Shown: positions 26,435-36,415, numbered from the stretch's first letter. The stretch: 64,000 bases of DNA from Paenibacillus sp. (GCA_023512345.1 JAILZT010000012.1:62001-126000), one strand, 5' to 3'. Notes: generated by a model from the letters alone, not told the origin. Program-made: numbers and translations.

Positions 26435-27376
26435 ATGTATAAATCAATTATTATTGGCACAGGTCCTGCTGGCCTGACTGCTGCGATCTATTTGGCACGA
26501 GCTAATTTGAAGCCTTTGGTTATTGAAGGGCCTCAACCGGGAGGTCAGTTAACTACCACCACAGAAGTTGAGAATTTTCCGGGATTCCCTGAAGGGATAA
26601 TGGGGCCGGATCTTATGGATAATATGCGTAAACAAGCTGAGCGTTTTGGAGCTGAGTTCCGTACGGGCTGGGTAAATAGTGTAGAACTCGGGGAACGTCC
26701 ATTCAAGCTGAATATTGAGGGGATGGGGGTTCTGGAGACGGACACCCTAATTCTTTCGACTGGGGCAACAGCTAAATATTTGGGTATTCCTGGTGAACAG
26801 GATAATATCGGGCGTGGTGTCAGCACATGCGCAACTTGTGACGGCTTCTTCTTCCGCGGCAAAGAGATTGTGGTTGTTGGCGGCGGTGATTCAGCGCTGG
26901 AAGAAGCGGGTTTTCTGACTCGTTTTGCCTCAAAGGTAACACTGGTTCATCGTCGTGGTGAACTGCGTGCCTCCAAAATCATGCAGGATCGTGTACGCGA
27001 TAACGCTAAAGTATCTTGGGGCCTTAACCGCACTCCGCTGGAAGTGACTTCAGGCGATAAAGGTGTAAATGGACTGAAGGTGCTTAACAATGAAACCGGT
27101 CAGGAAGAGTGGATTGAAGCTAGCGGAGTATTCGTTGCCATTGGTCATCATCCCAATACTTCATTTTTGGGCGGTCAGCTCACAACGGATGCGAACGGCT
27201 ATATCGTAACTAATCCAGGCACTTCAGAGACGAATATTCCAGGCGTATTCGCTTGTGGTGATGTTCAGGATACCCGCTACAAACAAGCAATTACAGCAGC
27301 AGGAAGTGGCTGTATGGCAGCTATTGATGCGGAGAAATATATCGAAAGCTTGGAACATAGCGCGGTAATATTGTAA
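26435..27376 (+). CDS. trxB: Thioredoxin-disulfide reductase
   Basis: 313 residues of the low-molecular-weight FAD/NADPH thioredoxin reductase. FAD fold [16 protein letters not shown] at the N-terminus, redox centre CATC (Cys132/Cys135), NADPH site [13 protein letters not shown], and the C-terminal FAD motif [10 protein letters not shown]. It reduces thioredoxin using NADPH. ATG follows GAGGAGGATATAATT. A small glutaredoxin gene lies 300 bases downstream on the same strand, so this is a thiol-redox neighbourhood. Confidence 0.95.
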   Translation: MYKSIIIGTGPAGLTAAIYLARANLKPLVIEGPQPGGQLTTTTEVENFPGFPEGIMGPDLMDNMRKQAERFGAEFRTGWVNSVELGERPFKLNIEGMGVLETDTLILSTGATAKYLGIPGEQDNIGRGVSTCATCDGFFFRGKEIVVVGGGDSALEEAGFLTRFASKVTLVHRRGELRASKIMQDRVRDNAKVSWGLNRTPLEVTSGDKGVNGLKVLNNETGQEEWIEASGVFVAIGHHPNTSFLGGQLTTDANGYIVTNPGTSETNIPGVFACGDVQDTRYKQAITAAGSGCMAAIDAEKYIESLEHSAVIL

Positions 27377-27453
27377 TCATAAAACAAACCGTTTTAACAT
27401 AGTTATCCCTTGGAGACTATCCTTTTTGAACCGAAGAGGATATAACTGTATTT

Positions 27454-27578
27454 TGTACAACTATTTAGACTTGTTTAATCATTAATGAGCTAATAGTTGT
27501 ACTTTTTGCAATTATTCCAGGCGCTTAGACTGGAATTTGACGTTATGCTGCTTTATAGTTGTACCCAGTACAACTATA
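27454..27578. promoter_or_regulatory. Four-copy TAGTTGTAC motif region
   Basis: GTACAACTA at 27455-27463 and TAGTTGTAC at 27494-27502 form one spaced inverted repeat; TATAGTTGTAC at 27554-27564 and GTACAACTATA at 27568-27578 form a perfect 11-bp inverted repeat with a CCA spacer. All four are the same motif. The region fills most of the 300-base gap between trxB and the glutaredoxin gene. No known regulator motif was recognised. Confidence 0.75.
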
Positions 27579-27677
27579 GCTTGCAACGGCTTATAAAACT
27601 CATAAATAGCTGTATAAAATACATCTATAAGGCGTATAAGCGGAATTTCCGCAAAACTTTTTAGGAGGAGACCTACA

Positions 27678-27911
27678 ATGGAAAACGTAATTGTGTATAC
27701 ATCGACTAATTGCCCACATTGCCGCCAGGTAAAGAGCTTCTTGAGTGAAAAGGGTGTTTCTTTCGAGGAACGCAACATCGAGCAAAATGATGATTTCGCT
27801 CAACAGGTATGGGATATGGGAATGAGAGCCGTTCCTATAACCGTCATCGGTGATTTCAAAATCGTTGGAATGAACAAGACTCAGTTCGACAAAGCATTGG
27901 CGACTGTTTAA
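27678..27911 (+). CDS. Glutaredoxin/NrdH-like redox protein
   Basis: 77 residues, the size of NrdH-type glutaredoxins. The redox motif CPHC lies at residues 12-15, and AVPITVIGDFKIVGMN is the cis-proline and substrate-binding block. It should accept electrons from thioredoxin reductase or glutathione-like thiols; Firmicute proteins of this type often work with bacillithiol or ribonucleotide reductase, but no nrd gene is near. The ribosome site is TAGGAGGAG. The upstream region holds an unusual set of inverted repeats at 27454-27578. Confidence 0.88.
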   Translation: MENVIVYTSTNCPHCRQVKSFLSEKGVSFEERNIEQNDDFAQQVWDMGMRAVPITVIGDFKIVGMNKTQFDKALATV

Positions 27912-27916
27912 TGTAA

Positions 27917-27962
27917 TAAAGCCTTCTTTTGCCCCTTACAGGCAAGAGAAGGCTTTTGTTCA
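27917..27962 (+). terminator. Intrinsic terminator after the glutaredoxin gene
   Basis: AAAGCCTTCT pairs with AGAAGGCTTT, with an inner TTGCC/GGCAA pairing, then TGTTCATTTT. Confidence 0.85.
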
Positions 27963-27974
27963 TTTTACGGCCCG

Positions 27975-28175
27975 TTAGGAATTTATAACTAATGTACTAA
28001 GCTGGAAAATCACGTATACCGCAATTCCGGAGCCAATGAGCATGAGTCCTGATTTCTTTTTGGACTGGAACAGGCGCAGCACGCCGAGACTGATAAGAGG
28101 GGCAATAACGAGTAGAAAAAGAAGAACAGTTATGAACATTTGTGCCGAAATATCAGATGTATCAACATAGGTCAT
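27975..28175 (-). CDS. Small two-helix membrane protein
   Basis: 66 residues from ATG 28175, which has GGAGCGAGAG upstream; an ATG five codons earlier has no site. Two hydrophobic helices (FITVLLFLLVIAPLISLGVL and LMLIGSGIAVYVIFQLSTLV) are separated by the basic loop FQSKKKSG. It resembles small conserved membrane proteins of Bacillales but no function is recognised. It lies convergent to the glutaredoxin gene and upstream of nothing on its own strand. Confidence 0.6.
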   Translation of the reverse strand: MTYVDTSDISAQMFITVLLFLLVIAPLISLGVLRLFQSKKKSGLMLIGSGIAVYVIFQLSTLVINS

Positions 28176-28322
28176 GGACTCTCGCTCCATTTCAAAAGAG
28201 GCTTATGGTGACAAATATCACACGGGTATAATGTTCATTATATAGGATAGAGAGCCCTTTTTCTTTACCTCACGTTAGCCTAAATATGGCAATCTTACGT
28301 CATTTTGATGATTTTACAACCC

Positions 28323-29483
28323 CTACAAGGTAACACGGGTATGCCCAAGGAAATGCATTACCGCTGAAAAACCTGCCCCAATCATAGTTCCGCGGCCGCC
28401 CAACTTAGAGAAAGTGATTTCCAACTGCTGCTTATGGTAAGGAAGAGTTCGTTCTGCCACCACTCTGCGAAGCGGTTCTCCAAGCCATTCCTCAGCTTCT
28501 GATAGAGCCCCGCCAATTACAATAACCTCCGGATTGAAGCTGTTGATCAAATTCGTTACTCCGATACCAAGACATTCTCCCATTCTTGCAAAATGCCTTA
28601 AGGCATCCTCCTGCCCTTGAGAGGCATAGCGGACAAGCTCTGGCGTGTTTCGAGCCGGCAAATGGATATCCGGGTTATCATAGGTTTTCTCTGAGGCATA
28701 CAACTCCCAACAACCGCGACTGCCGCAGCTGCATCGTTTGCCTTCGGCTTCGATAGACATATGCCCAGTCTCCCCGGCATACCCTCGCGCACCTTTATAC
28801 AACTCCCCGCCAATGATGATCCCGGAGCCAATACCCGACCCTGCACTAACGTACAAAAGATGGCGCACATCGCGTGCTGCACCAAAATTTAACTCACCCT
28901 GAGCCCCTGCATTTGCCTCGTTGTCGATGGTAACCGGAACAGAAAAGGACGATTCCAGCATTCCTCGCAGATCAACCATTTCCCAGCCTAGATTGGGTGC
29001 AAACAGGACCACGCCATTCTCATCCACCATACCGGGAACCCCCACACCTATACCTACAAGGCCATAAGGAGTTACCGGGGCTTCAGCAATCAGCTCAGAG
29101 ATTATTTTGTGTATTTCTGCTAGAACGTAGGGGAGATCATGCTGCATCAGGGAGTAATCACGTTCTTCTAGTACGTTTCCGCCGAGATCACACAGTACTG
29201 CAGTTAACTGCTTAACGCGAAGCTCTATGCCGATAACACTGCCTGCCATCGCATTGAAATGCAGAATTAGCGGCTTGCGGCCTCCACTGGACTCACCGGG
29301 GCCGGATTCAATGACCAGCTCCTGCTGGCACAGCTCAGCGACAAGATTGGATACGGTTGCTTTATTTAGCCCGGTCATTTCGGATACCCTTGCGCGTGAG
29401 AGGGGGGAGTGCTTACGGATCATATGTAAGACGATCGATTTATTTATTTTTTTGACCAGTGCCTGGTCACCGGTTACTTTCAC
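28323..29483 (-). CDS. xylR: ROK-family xylose repressor
   Basis: 386 residues. An N-terminal winged helix-turn-helix (SRARVSEMTGLNKATVSNLV) is followed by a ROK sugar-kinase-like domain with IGVGVPGMVDENG, the ROK signature around GAGFSAV and GYAGETGHMS, and the zinc-binding CSCGSRGCWE. It starts at GTG 29483 behind GAAGGAAG. It diverges from xylA, the classical arrangement for XylR, which binds the operator in the shared region and releases it with xylose. A CcpA-like palindrome stands 17 bases upstream of its own start, suggesting added catabolite control. Confidence 0.92.
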   Translation of the reverse strand: MKVTGDQALVKKINKSIVLHMIRKHSPLSRARVSEMTGLNKATVSNLVAELCQQELVIESGPGESSGGRKPLILHFNAMAGSVIGIELRVKQLTAVLCDLGGNVLEERDYSLMQHDLPYVLAEIHKIISELIAEAPVTPYGLVGIGVGVPGMVDENGVVLFAPNLGWEMVDLRGMLESSFSVPVTIDNEANAGAQGELNFGAARDVRHLLYVSAGSGIGSGIIIGGELYKGARGYAGETGHMSIEAEGKRCSCGSRGCWELYASEKTYDNPDIHLPARNTPELVRYASQGQEDALRHFARMGECLGIGVTNLINSFNPEVIVIGGALSEAEEWLGEPLRRVVAERTLPYHKQQLEITFSKLGGRGTMIGAGFSAVMHFLGHTRVTL

Positions 29484-29499
29484 GAATCACACTTCCTTC

Positions 29500-29513
29500 T
29501 GAGAACGTTCTCA
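29500..29513. promoter_or_regulatory. Perfect palindrome / cre-like site before xylR
   Basis: TGAGAACGTTCTCA is a perfect 14-bp palindrome matching 13 of 14 positions of the cre consensus (TGWAANCGNTNWCA). It lies in the 5' region of xylR. Confidence 0.65.
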
Positions 29514-29696
29514 TTATTCCACGCCACTTAGTCTAGGGCCATGTTCTATAAATTGCAACAGGAGCAAGCAGCCTTTTTTGAAAAAATCAGGGTTGAAAAA
29601 ACTATAAAGGGATCATCCCAACACAGGATACAGCCAATAAAGAGACTTTTCTTATCGGGGAAAGGTAATCGTTGACCCGAAAAAGAAGAGTAAAAA

Positions 29697-29723
29697 AACT
29701 TTGTTTAACCAATATACAAAGTT
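29697..29723. promoter_or_regulatory. XylR operator candidate before xylA
   Basis: AACTTTGT and ACAAAGTT, perfect 8-bp arms separated by 11 bases, resemble the spaced dyads bound by ROK-type XylR. It lies 67-93 bases upstream of xylA. Confidence 0.6.
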
Positions 29724-29746
29724 ATTTTAATGTGTTATTATGTGTT

Positions 29747-29760
29747 TGTAAACGCTTGCG
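29747..29760. promoter_or_regulatory. cre site before xylA
   Basis: TGTAAACGCTTGCG matches the CcpA-binding consensus at all but the last position, 30 bases before the xylA start. This suggests glucose repression of xylA. Confidence 0.65.
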
Positions 29761-29789
29761 GGCGAGCACAATATGAGGAGGATTTTAAA

Positions 29790-31106
29790 ATGGCTTATTT
29801 TGATACAGTAGGTAAGATTTCTTATGAGGGAAGTCGCTCTACCAACCCTTTTGCATTCAAATTCTATAATCCTGAAGAAATCGTAGCGGGAAAAAGCATG
29901 GAGGAGCACCTGCGCTTTGCAATGGCTTACTGGCACACATTGACTGCCGGCGGTTCCGATCCATTCGGCGCTGAAACTGCGGTTCGCGGCTGGAATCATT
30001 TGAATGAACTGGATAAAGCAAAGGCACGCGTTGAAGCTGCTTTTGAATTTTTGGAGAAGATGAACCTGCCTTACTACTGTTTCCATGATTTAGACATTGC
30101 ACCTGAAGGCGCTTCTCTTCGTGAGTTCCACAAAAACATCGATACAATCGTTGATCTATTGGGTCAAGGTATGAAGACTTCCGGCAAGAAATTGCTGTGG
30201 AATACAGCTAATATGTTCACTAACCCACGCTATATGCATGGTGCAGGATCTACTTGCAACGCTGATGTATTTGCTCATGCAGCTGCTCAAGTGAAGAAAG
30301 GTCTGGAAGTAGGAAAACTGCTTGGATCAGAGAACTATGTATTCTGGGGTGGTCGTGAAGGTTACGAAACATTGCTTAATACGGATATGGGACTTGAACT
30401 TGATAACATTGCCCGTCTGTTCTCGATGGCTGTTGACTATGCGAAGGAAATTGGTTTTGAAGGTCAATTCCTGATCGAGCCTAAGCCGAAAGAGCCAACG
30501 AAACATCAATATGATTTCGACGCTGCTACAACTATTGCATTCCTCCAAAAATACAACCTAGACAAGCACTTCAAGCTGAACCTTGAAGCTAACCATGCAA
30601 CGCTTGCTGGCCATACTTTTGAGCATGAGCTTCGTGTAGCTCGTATCAACGGCATGCTGGGATCACTGGATGCGAACCAAGGCGATCCATTGCTGGGTTG
30701 GGATACAGATGAGTTCCCGGTTAACATCTATGATTCCACACTGACATTGTATGAAGTATTGAAGAATGGCGGCCTTGGCAAAGGTGGTATCAACTTTGAC
30801 GCTAAAGTACGTCGTCCTTCCTTCGAGCCTGATGATTTGTTCCTGGCACACATCGCTGGAATGGATACTTATGCTAAGGGCTTGAAAGTTGCCGCTAAGC
30901 TGATTGAAGATCGTGTATTCGAAAACTTCATCGACAAACGCTACAGCAGCTTCACTGAAGGTGTTGGCGCTGATATCGTATCCGGCAAAGCGACTTTGGC
31001 TTCCTTGTCTGAATATGCACTGAACAATGAGAATCCACGTGCGAACCAATCCGGTCGTCAAGAGATGCTGAAAGCTACGTTGAACCAATACATTTTGGCT
31101 GAATAG
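29790..31106 (+). CDS. xylA: Xylose isomerase
   Basis: 438 residues, the class II xylose isomerase length. Motifs include [13 protein letters not shown] (catalytic His), [10 protein letters not shown], the metal-binding [16 protein letters not shown] and [15 protein letters not shown], and [18 protein letters not shown]. It converts xylose to xylulose. ATG 29790 follows GAGGAGGATTTT; upstream in-frame codons to 29730 run through the cre site and are rejected. It is followed by xylB, with a strong terminator-like hairpin in between. Confidence 0.97.
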   Translation: MAYFDTVGKISYEGSRSTNPFAFKFYNPEEIVAGKSMEEHLRFAMAYWHTLTAGGSDPFGAETAVRGWNHLNELDKAKARVEAAFEFLEKMNLPYYCFHDLDIAPEGASLREFHKNIDTIVDLLGQGMKTSGKKLLWNTANMFTNPRYMHGAGSTCNADVFAHAAAQVKKGLEVGKLLGSENYVFWGGREGYETLLNTDMGLELDNIARLFSMAVDYAKEIGFEGQFLIEPKPKEPTKHQYDFDAATTIAFLQKYNLDKHFKLNLEANHATLAGHTFEHELRVARINGMLGSLDANQGDPLLGWDTDEFPVNIYDSTLTLYEVLKNGGLGKGGINFDAKVRRPSFEPDDLFLAHIAGMDTYAKGLKVAAKLIEDRVFENFIDKRYSSFTEGVGADIVSGKATLASLSEYALNNENPRANQSGRQEMLKATLNQYILAE

Positions 31107-31127
31107 TTCCAGCTAATACCTTGCAAC

Positions 31128-31170
31128 GGGGGTTGCTGAAGATAACATTCTTCGGCAGCCCTTTTTTAAA
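31128..31170 (+). terminator. Intrinsic terminator between xylA and xylB
   Basis: GGGTTGCTGAAG pairs with CTTCGGCAGCCC (two wobbles) around ATAACATT, followed by six T residues. It should reduce xylB transcription relative to xylA. Confidence 0.8.
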
Positions 31171-31249
31171 ATATCAGAAGTATAAGGCTGGTTTTGTACG
31201 AAGCTGTTCGATGAAGCTTATGCAGACAAAACTTTTAGGGAGGATTTTT

Positions 31250-32746
31250 ATGAAGTATGTAATTGGTATTGATCTAGGCACGAGTGCAGTGAAATCAGTT
31301 CTTGTGGATCAGGGCGGCCAGGTGGTTGGCGAGTATTCCGAGTCTTATCCACTGAGCAGACCGCATCCAGGTTGGAGTGAGCAGGATCCTGAGGATTGGG
31401 TAAAGGGTACCCTAACAAGTCTTCGCCGCTTAATGGAAGGGACAGGAATTGATGCCTCACAAATAGATGGAATCAGCTTTTCTGGGCAAATGCATGGTCT
31501 TGTACTGGTTAATGGTGAAGGTACAGTATTACGGCCGGCTATGTTATGGAATGATACGCGAACTACAGCCCAGTGTCGTAGAATTGAGAACACTTTGGGT
31601 CCAAAGCTTCTAGAGATCGCTAGAAACCGTGCATTGGAAGGTTTTACGCTGCCTAAAATTCTTTGGGTACAGGAGAATGAACCTGAATTACTGTCACAAG
31701 CCTATCAATTCCTGCTGCCTAAGGATTATGTGCGTTATCGCTTAACCGGAGATTATGCAATGGATTACTCCGATGCTGCAGGAACACTTTTGCTTGATGT
31801 AGGCTCGAAACAATGGAGTGCCGAAATTGCAGAAGCTTTCGAACTACCGCTGTCACTCTGTCCGAGACTTGTTGAATCTTTTGAATTAACGGGAACCTTA
31901 TTGCCTGAGATTGCTGAAGTTTCTGGCTTGCTGCCAACGACTCAAGTCTTTGCAGGGGGAGCGGATAATGCATGTGGGGCACTAGGAGCAGGTATCTTGG
32001 GCGAAGGACGCACAATGTGCAGTATCGGGACCTCAGGAGTAGTACTCTCTTATGAGACCAATAAGGACTTGAATCTGGAGGGTAAAGTTCACTTCTTCAA
32101 TCATGGAGAGAAAGATGCTTACTATATTATGGGTGTTACCCTTGCGGCTGGGCACAGTCTTAACTGGTTCAAGGAAACCTTTGCGGCTGATAAGAGCTTT
32201 GATGAATTGCTGCAAGGTGTAGATTCTATTCCGGCAGGAAGCACAGGTCTGTTGTTCACACCTTATATCGTCGGAGAGCGTACACCTCATCCAGATGCTG
32301 ATATTCGCGGCAGCTTTATCGGTATGGATTCCGGACACACTCAGTCCCACTTTGCCCGGGCAGTTCTTGAAGGAATCACTTTCTCCCTGCGCGAGTCTAT
32401 TGAAATTGTACGTGAATCCGGTAAGGAAATTACTGAGATCGTAGCCATCGGCGGTGGCGCCAAGAACGAGACGTGGCTGCAAATGCAAGCTGATATTTTT
32501 AATGCAACCATTGTGAAGCTTGAAAGCGAGCAGGGTCCGGCTATGGGAGCATCCATGCTGGCGGCTTACGGCAGTGGCTGGTTCACCTCTCTTGGAGAGT
32601 GTGCAGAAGCCTTCATTCGTCCTGCCGCATCGTATAAACCTAACCCAGAGCAGGCTGCAATCTACAATAATCTGTTCAGTTTATATCAGGAAGTTTACGG
32701 AGCTACTCGCGAGTTGAATAGCAAGCTGGCAGCCTACCGTCAATAA
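31250..32746 (+). CDS. xylB: Xylulokinase
   Basis: 498 residues of the FGGY carbohydrate-kinase family. The N-terminal phosphate loop is GIDLGTSAVKSVLVD, the substrate block is SGQMHGLVL, and the C-terminal FGGY signatures are TPYIVGERTPHPD and ITEIVAIGGGAKNETWLQMQADI. It phosphorylates xylulose to xylulose 5-phosphate. ATG 31250 has TAGGGAGGATTTTT; the longer open frame covers the inter-gene terminator and is rejected. Confidence 0.95.
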   Translation: MKYVIGIDLGTSAVKSVLVDQGGQVVGEYSESYPLSRPHPGWSEQDPEDWVKGTLTSLRRLMEGTGIDASQIDGISFSGQMHGLVLVNGEGTVLRPAMLWNDTRTTAQCRRIENTLGPKLLEIARNRALEGFTLPKILWVQENEPELLSQAYQFLLPKDYVRYRLTGDYAMDYSDAAGTLLLDVGSKQWSAEIAEAFELPLSLCPRLVESFELTGTLLPEIAEVSGLLPTTQVFAGGADNACGALGAGILGEGRTMCSIGTSGVVLSYETNKDLNLEGKVHFFNHGEKDAYYIMGVTLAAGHSLNWFKETFAADKSFDELLQGVDSIPAGSTGLLFTPYIVGERTPHPDADIRGSFIGMDSGHTQSHFARAVLEGITFSLRESIEIVRESGKEITEIVAIGGGAKNETWLQMQADIFNATIVKLESEQGPAMGASMLAAYGSGWFTSLGECAEAFIRPAASYKPNPEQAAIYNNLFSLYQEVYGATRELNSKLAAYRQ

Positions 32747-32775
32747 AGAGGGATAGAGATATTGCCTGTGACACT

Positions 32776-32814
32776 GAAAACGGCCTTCCGCTCAAAAGCG
32801 GAGGGCTGTTTGCC
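32776..32814 (+). terminator. Intrinsic terminator after xylB
   Basis: AACGGCCTTCCGCT pairs with AGCGGAGGGCTGTT around CAAA, then TGCC. The T-tail is short, but the stem is strong. Confidence 0.8.
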
Positions 32815-32937
32815 TAATTTTTGGCTAATGGATAATTGTACACAATTGTAGTATTTCATTATCTTTAGTATTGTAGGGTGTATCTGCAGTCGTGCGATCT
32901 ACTGCGCAAGAGGGATGTTTTAGGAGGGCGGGGCACC

Positions 32938-34725
32938 ATGTTTCACTGGGGAGACAAGCTTTTAAATGACATTAAGATACGGAATAAGTTATTGCTATCA
33001 TTTTTACTTGTAACTATGCTGCCAGTATCTATAGTGGGTGGTTATCTTACTTTGGAAATGAGAACAATGGCATTCGAAAATGCAATTAATCAGGCCTCGA
33101 TCAACGTGGACCGTGTGAAAAAAAGAACCGAAGAAGTGATTGGTGTATCTCAAGATATCTCGTATCGTTTGTCTAATGATGCAAGATTAAAGAAATTGGC
33201 TACCCGTAGTTATGAGAGCATATATGATGTAGTTGAAGCCTATGGTAATTATCCGGATATACGTGAGTATTTAAGATTATATAAAGATGTATCCAATATA
33301 CGGCTTTATATTGATAATAAAACACTGCTAAACAATTGGGAACTACTGAATCCCTCAGAGGAAATCAAGGCGAGCGAGTGGTACCAAAGAGGCCAAATAT
33401 CTGATAGTATGGTCGGCTGGGAATATATTGAGGATGAGCGTGATCACCGTAAATACTTAAGTCTTACCCGTAAAATAGAGCTTGAGGGCATCAATAGAAC
33501 CGGTTTGCTAGTGATCAACGTAAACAGTAAGCAGCTTCGATCTATTCTTAATCAGGAGTCCTTTGAGACGATGATTGTAGATGATCAGAACAATATTATC
33601 GCGGCTAATCGTAATGAGTTGACTGGCAAAAAACTGGCCGATATTTCTTTTGATAATAAAATATTAGGTGAAGGAAACGGCAGTTATGAAGCAAAAGTAA
33701 ATGGTGAGGATTCCAAGATCTTGATTGAGGAACTGACACCTCAGGCAAGCCGAAACAGTCTGCGGATCATCTCTGTTTTCTCAATCGATAGTATTGTAAA
33801 AGTTCCTAATCAAATTATTCGACTTGCACTGACGGTCATTATAATCAGTGTAGTATTGGCTTTTCTATTAATATTCAGTTTTTCTTCGATATTCTCACGA
33901 CGAATTTTAAAACTTAGCAAACATATCAACCGTGTGGGTGCGGGTGATTTCGATACGAATGTGCAGATCGATGGTAAAGATGAAATTGGGCTGCTTGCGC
34001 GACAGTTCAATTCGATGGTGCGAAGCATTAATGAGCTTATGCTTGAGGTACAGACTTCTAACAATCAGAACATTCTTCTGGAACAGAAGCAAAATGATAT
34101 CCGTTTTAAAATGCTGGCGAGCCAGATCAATCCCCACTTTCTATTTAATGCGCTGGAGTCCATCCGCATGGAAGCCCACATGAATGGACAGACGGAAATT
34201 GCACGTGTAGTCCGCCTGCTTGGGAAGATGATGCGCAGCAATCTGGAGGTCGGTAAGAGCAAGATCTCAATTAAACAGGAACTGGATATGGTTCGTTGTT
34301 ATCTGGATATCCAGCAATTTCGTTACGAGGAGCGGCTTCAATATCAATTTAATGTTGACCCCGCAGTAGAATGTCTTAATATGCCGCCGTTAATCATACA
34401 ACCTTTGGTAGAGAATGCAGTCATCCATGGACTTGACAACAAGATGGAAGGAGCGTTTGTAACAGTGGATATACAGAAGATTGAAGGTCATGCGCAATTC
34501 ACCATCAGAGACAATGGGATCGGTATTACCCCAGAAAGGCTGGAGCAAGTAAGGACGACACTGCAGAATCAGGAAGAGAAAGAGGGAGACCGAATTGGAC
34601 TCAGAAATGTCCATGACCGGTTAAAGCTATCCTATGGAGAACAATATGGGCTGATCATTGACAGTTATAATAATGACGGCACTTACATCTCCTTCCGTAT
34701 TCCTATGGAGGAGGGGAACCTATGA
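32938..34725 (+). CDS. YesM-type sensor histidine kinase
   Basis: 595 residues from ATG 32938 (AGGAGGGCG upstream). Transmembrane helix 1 at about 18-38, an extracellular Cache-like sensor at ~40-290, helix 2 at ~295-317, HAMP at ~318-370, then a His_kinase domain with phospho-acceptor His400 in QINPHFLFNALE and an ATPase domain with LVENAVIHGLDNK and DNGIGI. This is the family that pairs with AraC-type response regulators to sense oligosaccharides or their binding proteins. Its stop overlaps the next gene by four bases (ATGA), giving translational coupling. Confidence 0.92.
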   Translation: MFHWGDKLLNDIKIRNKLLLSFLLVTMLPVSIVGGYLTLEMRTMAFENAINQASINVDRVKKRTEEVIGVSQDISYRLSNDARLKKLATRSYESIYDVVEAYGNYPDIREYLRLYKDVSNIRLYIDNKTLLNNWELLNPSEEIKASEWYQRGQISDSMVGWEYIEDERDHRKYLSLTRKIELEGINRTGLLVINVNSKQLRSILNQESFETMIVDDQNNIIAANRNELTGKKLADISFDNKILGEGNGSYEAKVNGEDSKILIEELTPQASRNSLRIISVFSIDSIVKVPNQIIRLALTVIIISVVLAFLLIFSFSSIFSRRILKLSKHINRVGAGDFDTNVQIDGKDEIGLLARQFNSMVRSINELMLEVQTSNNQNILLEQKQNDIRFKMLASQINPHFLFNALESIRMEAHMNGQTEIARVVRLLGKMMRSNLEVGKSKISIKQELDMVRCYLDIQQFRYEERLQYQFNVDPAVECLNMPPLIIQPLVENAVIHGLDNKMEGAFVTVDIQKIEGHAQFTIRDNGIGITPERLEQVRTTLQNQEEKEGDRIGLRNVHDRLKLSYGEQYGLIIDSYNNDGTYISFRIPMEEGNL

Positions 34726-36278
34726 TCAAGGTATTGATAGTTGATGATGAGCCCAAGCTGCGCGAGGGATTAAGAAGTCTTATTCCTTGGGAACAAATTG
34801 GGTTTACGGTGGTGGCTACAGCGGCTAACGGGTTACAAGCATTGGAGAAATACCATACGTATAATCCTGAGCTGATCGTAGTGGATATTCGTATGCCAGG
34901 AATGGACGGCTTGGAGCTGATTAGTGAGCTGCGGAATGAAGGATCAAACTGCCATGTGCTTATTTTAAGTGGACATGCTGACTTTGATTACGCCAAACGT
35001 GCTATTGCTCACAGAATAGACGGTTATTTACTGAAGCCGGTGGACGAGCAGGAGATGATTCAATATCTGGAGCAAGTGCGCGATACGATAGAGCAGGAGG
35101 ACCGATACAGCCGTTGGAATGAGGAGGAACCTGCCAGAAATAGAGAGGTCTTGCTGCGTTCGCTGCTGGTTCCGGCAGCAGGGGAAGATGGAGAGCTGGA
35201 TCTCCAAAAGAATGTGGATGCTCTTGGGCTGGATTCAGGAAGAAGCTATGAAATTGTCCTGATCGAACCCCGGGAAATGGGGAAATCCTCCGAGGATAAG
35301 ATGGCGAAGGTTAAAGCTGATTTGGAGCAGTACTTCAGTCAAAGGGAATCTGGACTGTTCTTCACTATTTCACCTTATATGGGCATTTTGTTGGATGAAC
35401 CTCTATTACATGAGGCGGATAGAGATCGCTTATTCAATGAACTCTCAATCATAATGGATAAAGAGGATTTTAAGTTCAGTGCAGCAGCGGGTGGAGCAGT
35501 CTCCCAGCCTGAGGCGGCGCATGAATCTTATGCTGCAGCCCAAGAATTGTTGCGACAAGCCTTTTTCTTCAAAAAGGACACCATAAACAGCCGGAATCTC
35601 CAATCAACAGCTAAGGAACCGGGGGAGCTTGGTACGCAAGAAGAGGTTAGAGAAAATGCAGAAACCCGTCTGCTGCTTGCGGTCGAGACAGGAAGCACAA
35701 CCGTCATTCAGGCTTTGGTAAAGGAAAAAATTGACGAGCTAATGGCTGAGGGTTCCGATGAACAGCGGATTAAAGAGACGTTTGTTCACCTGTTGAGCAC
35801 GGTTCTGGCTCGCCTGGAGCCCGCCTATCCGGAAATCCGCAAGCAAGCAGCAGATCACTCACCACCGATAGGTGAGTTGTATCATAGTTATTATCTAAGT
35901 GATTTGCAGGAGCAGGCAGCTGCCTTTTTGGAAGAGGTTGCTGAACAGATGAATAGCGGTGGGCGTGGGAATGAGATTAAGAAAATAATGGAGATCATTC
36001 AGCGTCGATATAATGAGAACCTGAAACTGGAGACGTTATCTGAATTGTTTAACTACAATAGCGCGTATCTGGGAAAAATGTTCAAGAGTTCCACGGGTGA
36101 GTATTTCAATACTTATATCGATAAGGTGAGGATTGAGAAGGCCAAGCAGTTTCTTGCTCAGGGAATGAAAGTTTATGAGGTAGCAGAGAAGGTCGGTTAT
36201 ATGAATCCAGATTATTTTAATGCTAAATTCCGTAAATATGTCGGGGTTTCTCCAACTTCTTATCGGAAGAGCACTTAG
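34722..36278 (+). CDS. YesN-type AraC-family response regulator
   Basis: 518 residues. An N-terminal receiver has phospho-acceptor Asp55 (LIVVDIRMPGMDG), a ~280-residue linker follows, and the last ~100 residues are an AraC HTH pair (LETLSELFNYNSAYLGKMFK, VAEKVGYMNPDYFNAKFRKY). ATG 34722 overlaps the kinase stop and has GGAGGAGGGG upstream. By analogy with YesM/YesN and with aldouronate clusters of Paenibacillus, it should activate the ABC genes that follow. Confidence 0.93.
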   Translation: MIKVLIVDDEPKLREGLRSLIPWEQIGFTVVATAANGLQALEKYHTYNPELIVVDIRMPGMDGLELISELRNEGSNCHVLILSGHADFDYAKRAIAHRIDGYLLKPVDEQEMIQYLEQVRDTIEQEDRYSRWNEEEPARNREVLLRSLLVPAAGEDGELDLQKNVDALGLDSGRSYEIVLIEPREMGKSSEDKMAKVKADLEQYFSQRESGLFFTISPYMGILLDEPLLHEADRDRLFNELSIIMDKEDFKFSAAAGGAVSQPEAAHESYAAAQELLRQAFFFKKDTINSRNLQSTAKEPGELGTQEEVRENAETRLLLAVETGSTTVIQALVKEKIDELMAEGSDEQRIKETFVHLLSTVLARLEPAYPEIRKQAADHSPPIGELYHSYYLSDLQEQAAAFLEEVAEQMNSGGRGNEIKKIMEIIQRRYNENLKLETLSELFNYNSAYLGKMFKSSTGEYFNTYIDKVRIEKAKQFLAQGMKVYEVAEKVGYMNPDYFNAKFRKYVGVSPTSYRKST

Positions 36279-36321
36279 CTTTGATAGGATTGAAACGGGG
36301 GAGCAGGAAATTTTATATTAA

Positions 36322-36370
36322 AAATGACGAGCAAGCTGACCTACAGCTTCGCTCGTTATTTTTTTATCTA
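36322..36370 (+). terminator. Intrinsic terminator after the response regulator
   Basis: GACGAGC and AAGCTG pair with CAGCTT and GCTCGTT, followed by ATTTTTTTAT. Confidence 0.8.
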
Positions 36371-36415
36371 TAAATCTCTAATTTTCTCTGATTTCATGTC
36401 AAATTTATAGGGTAC

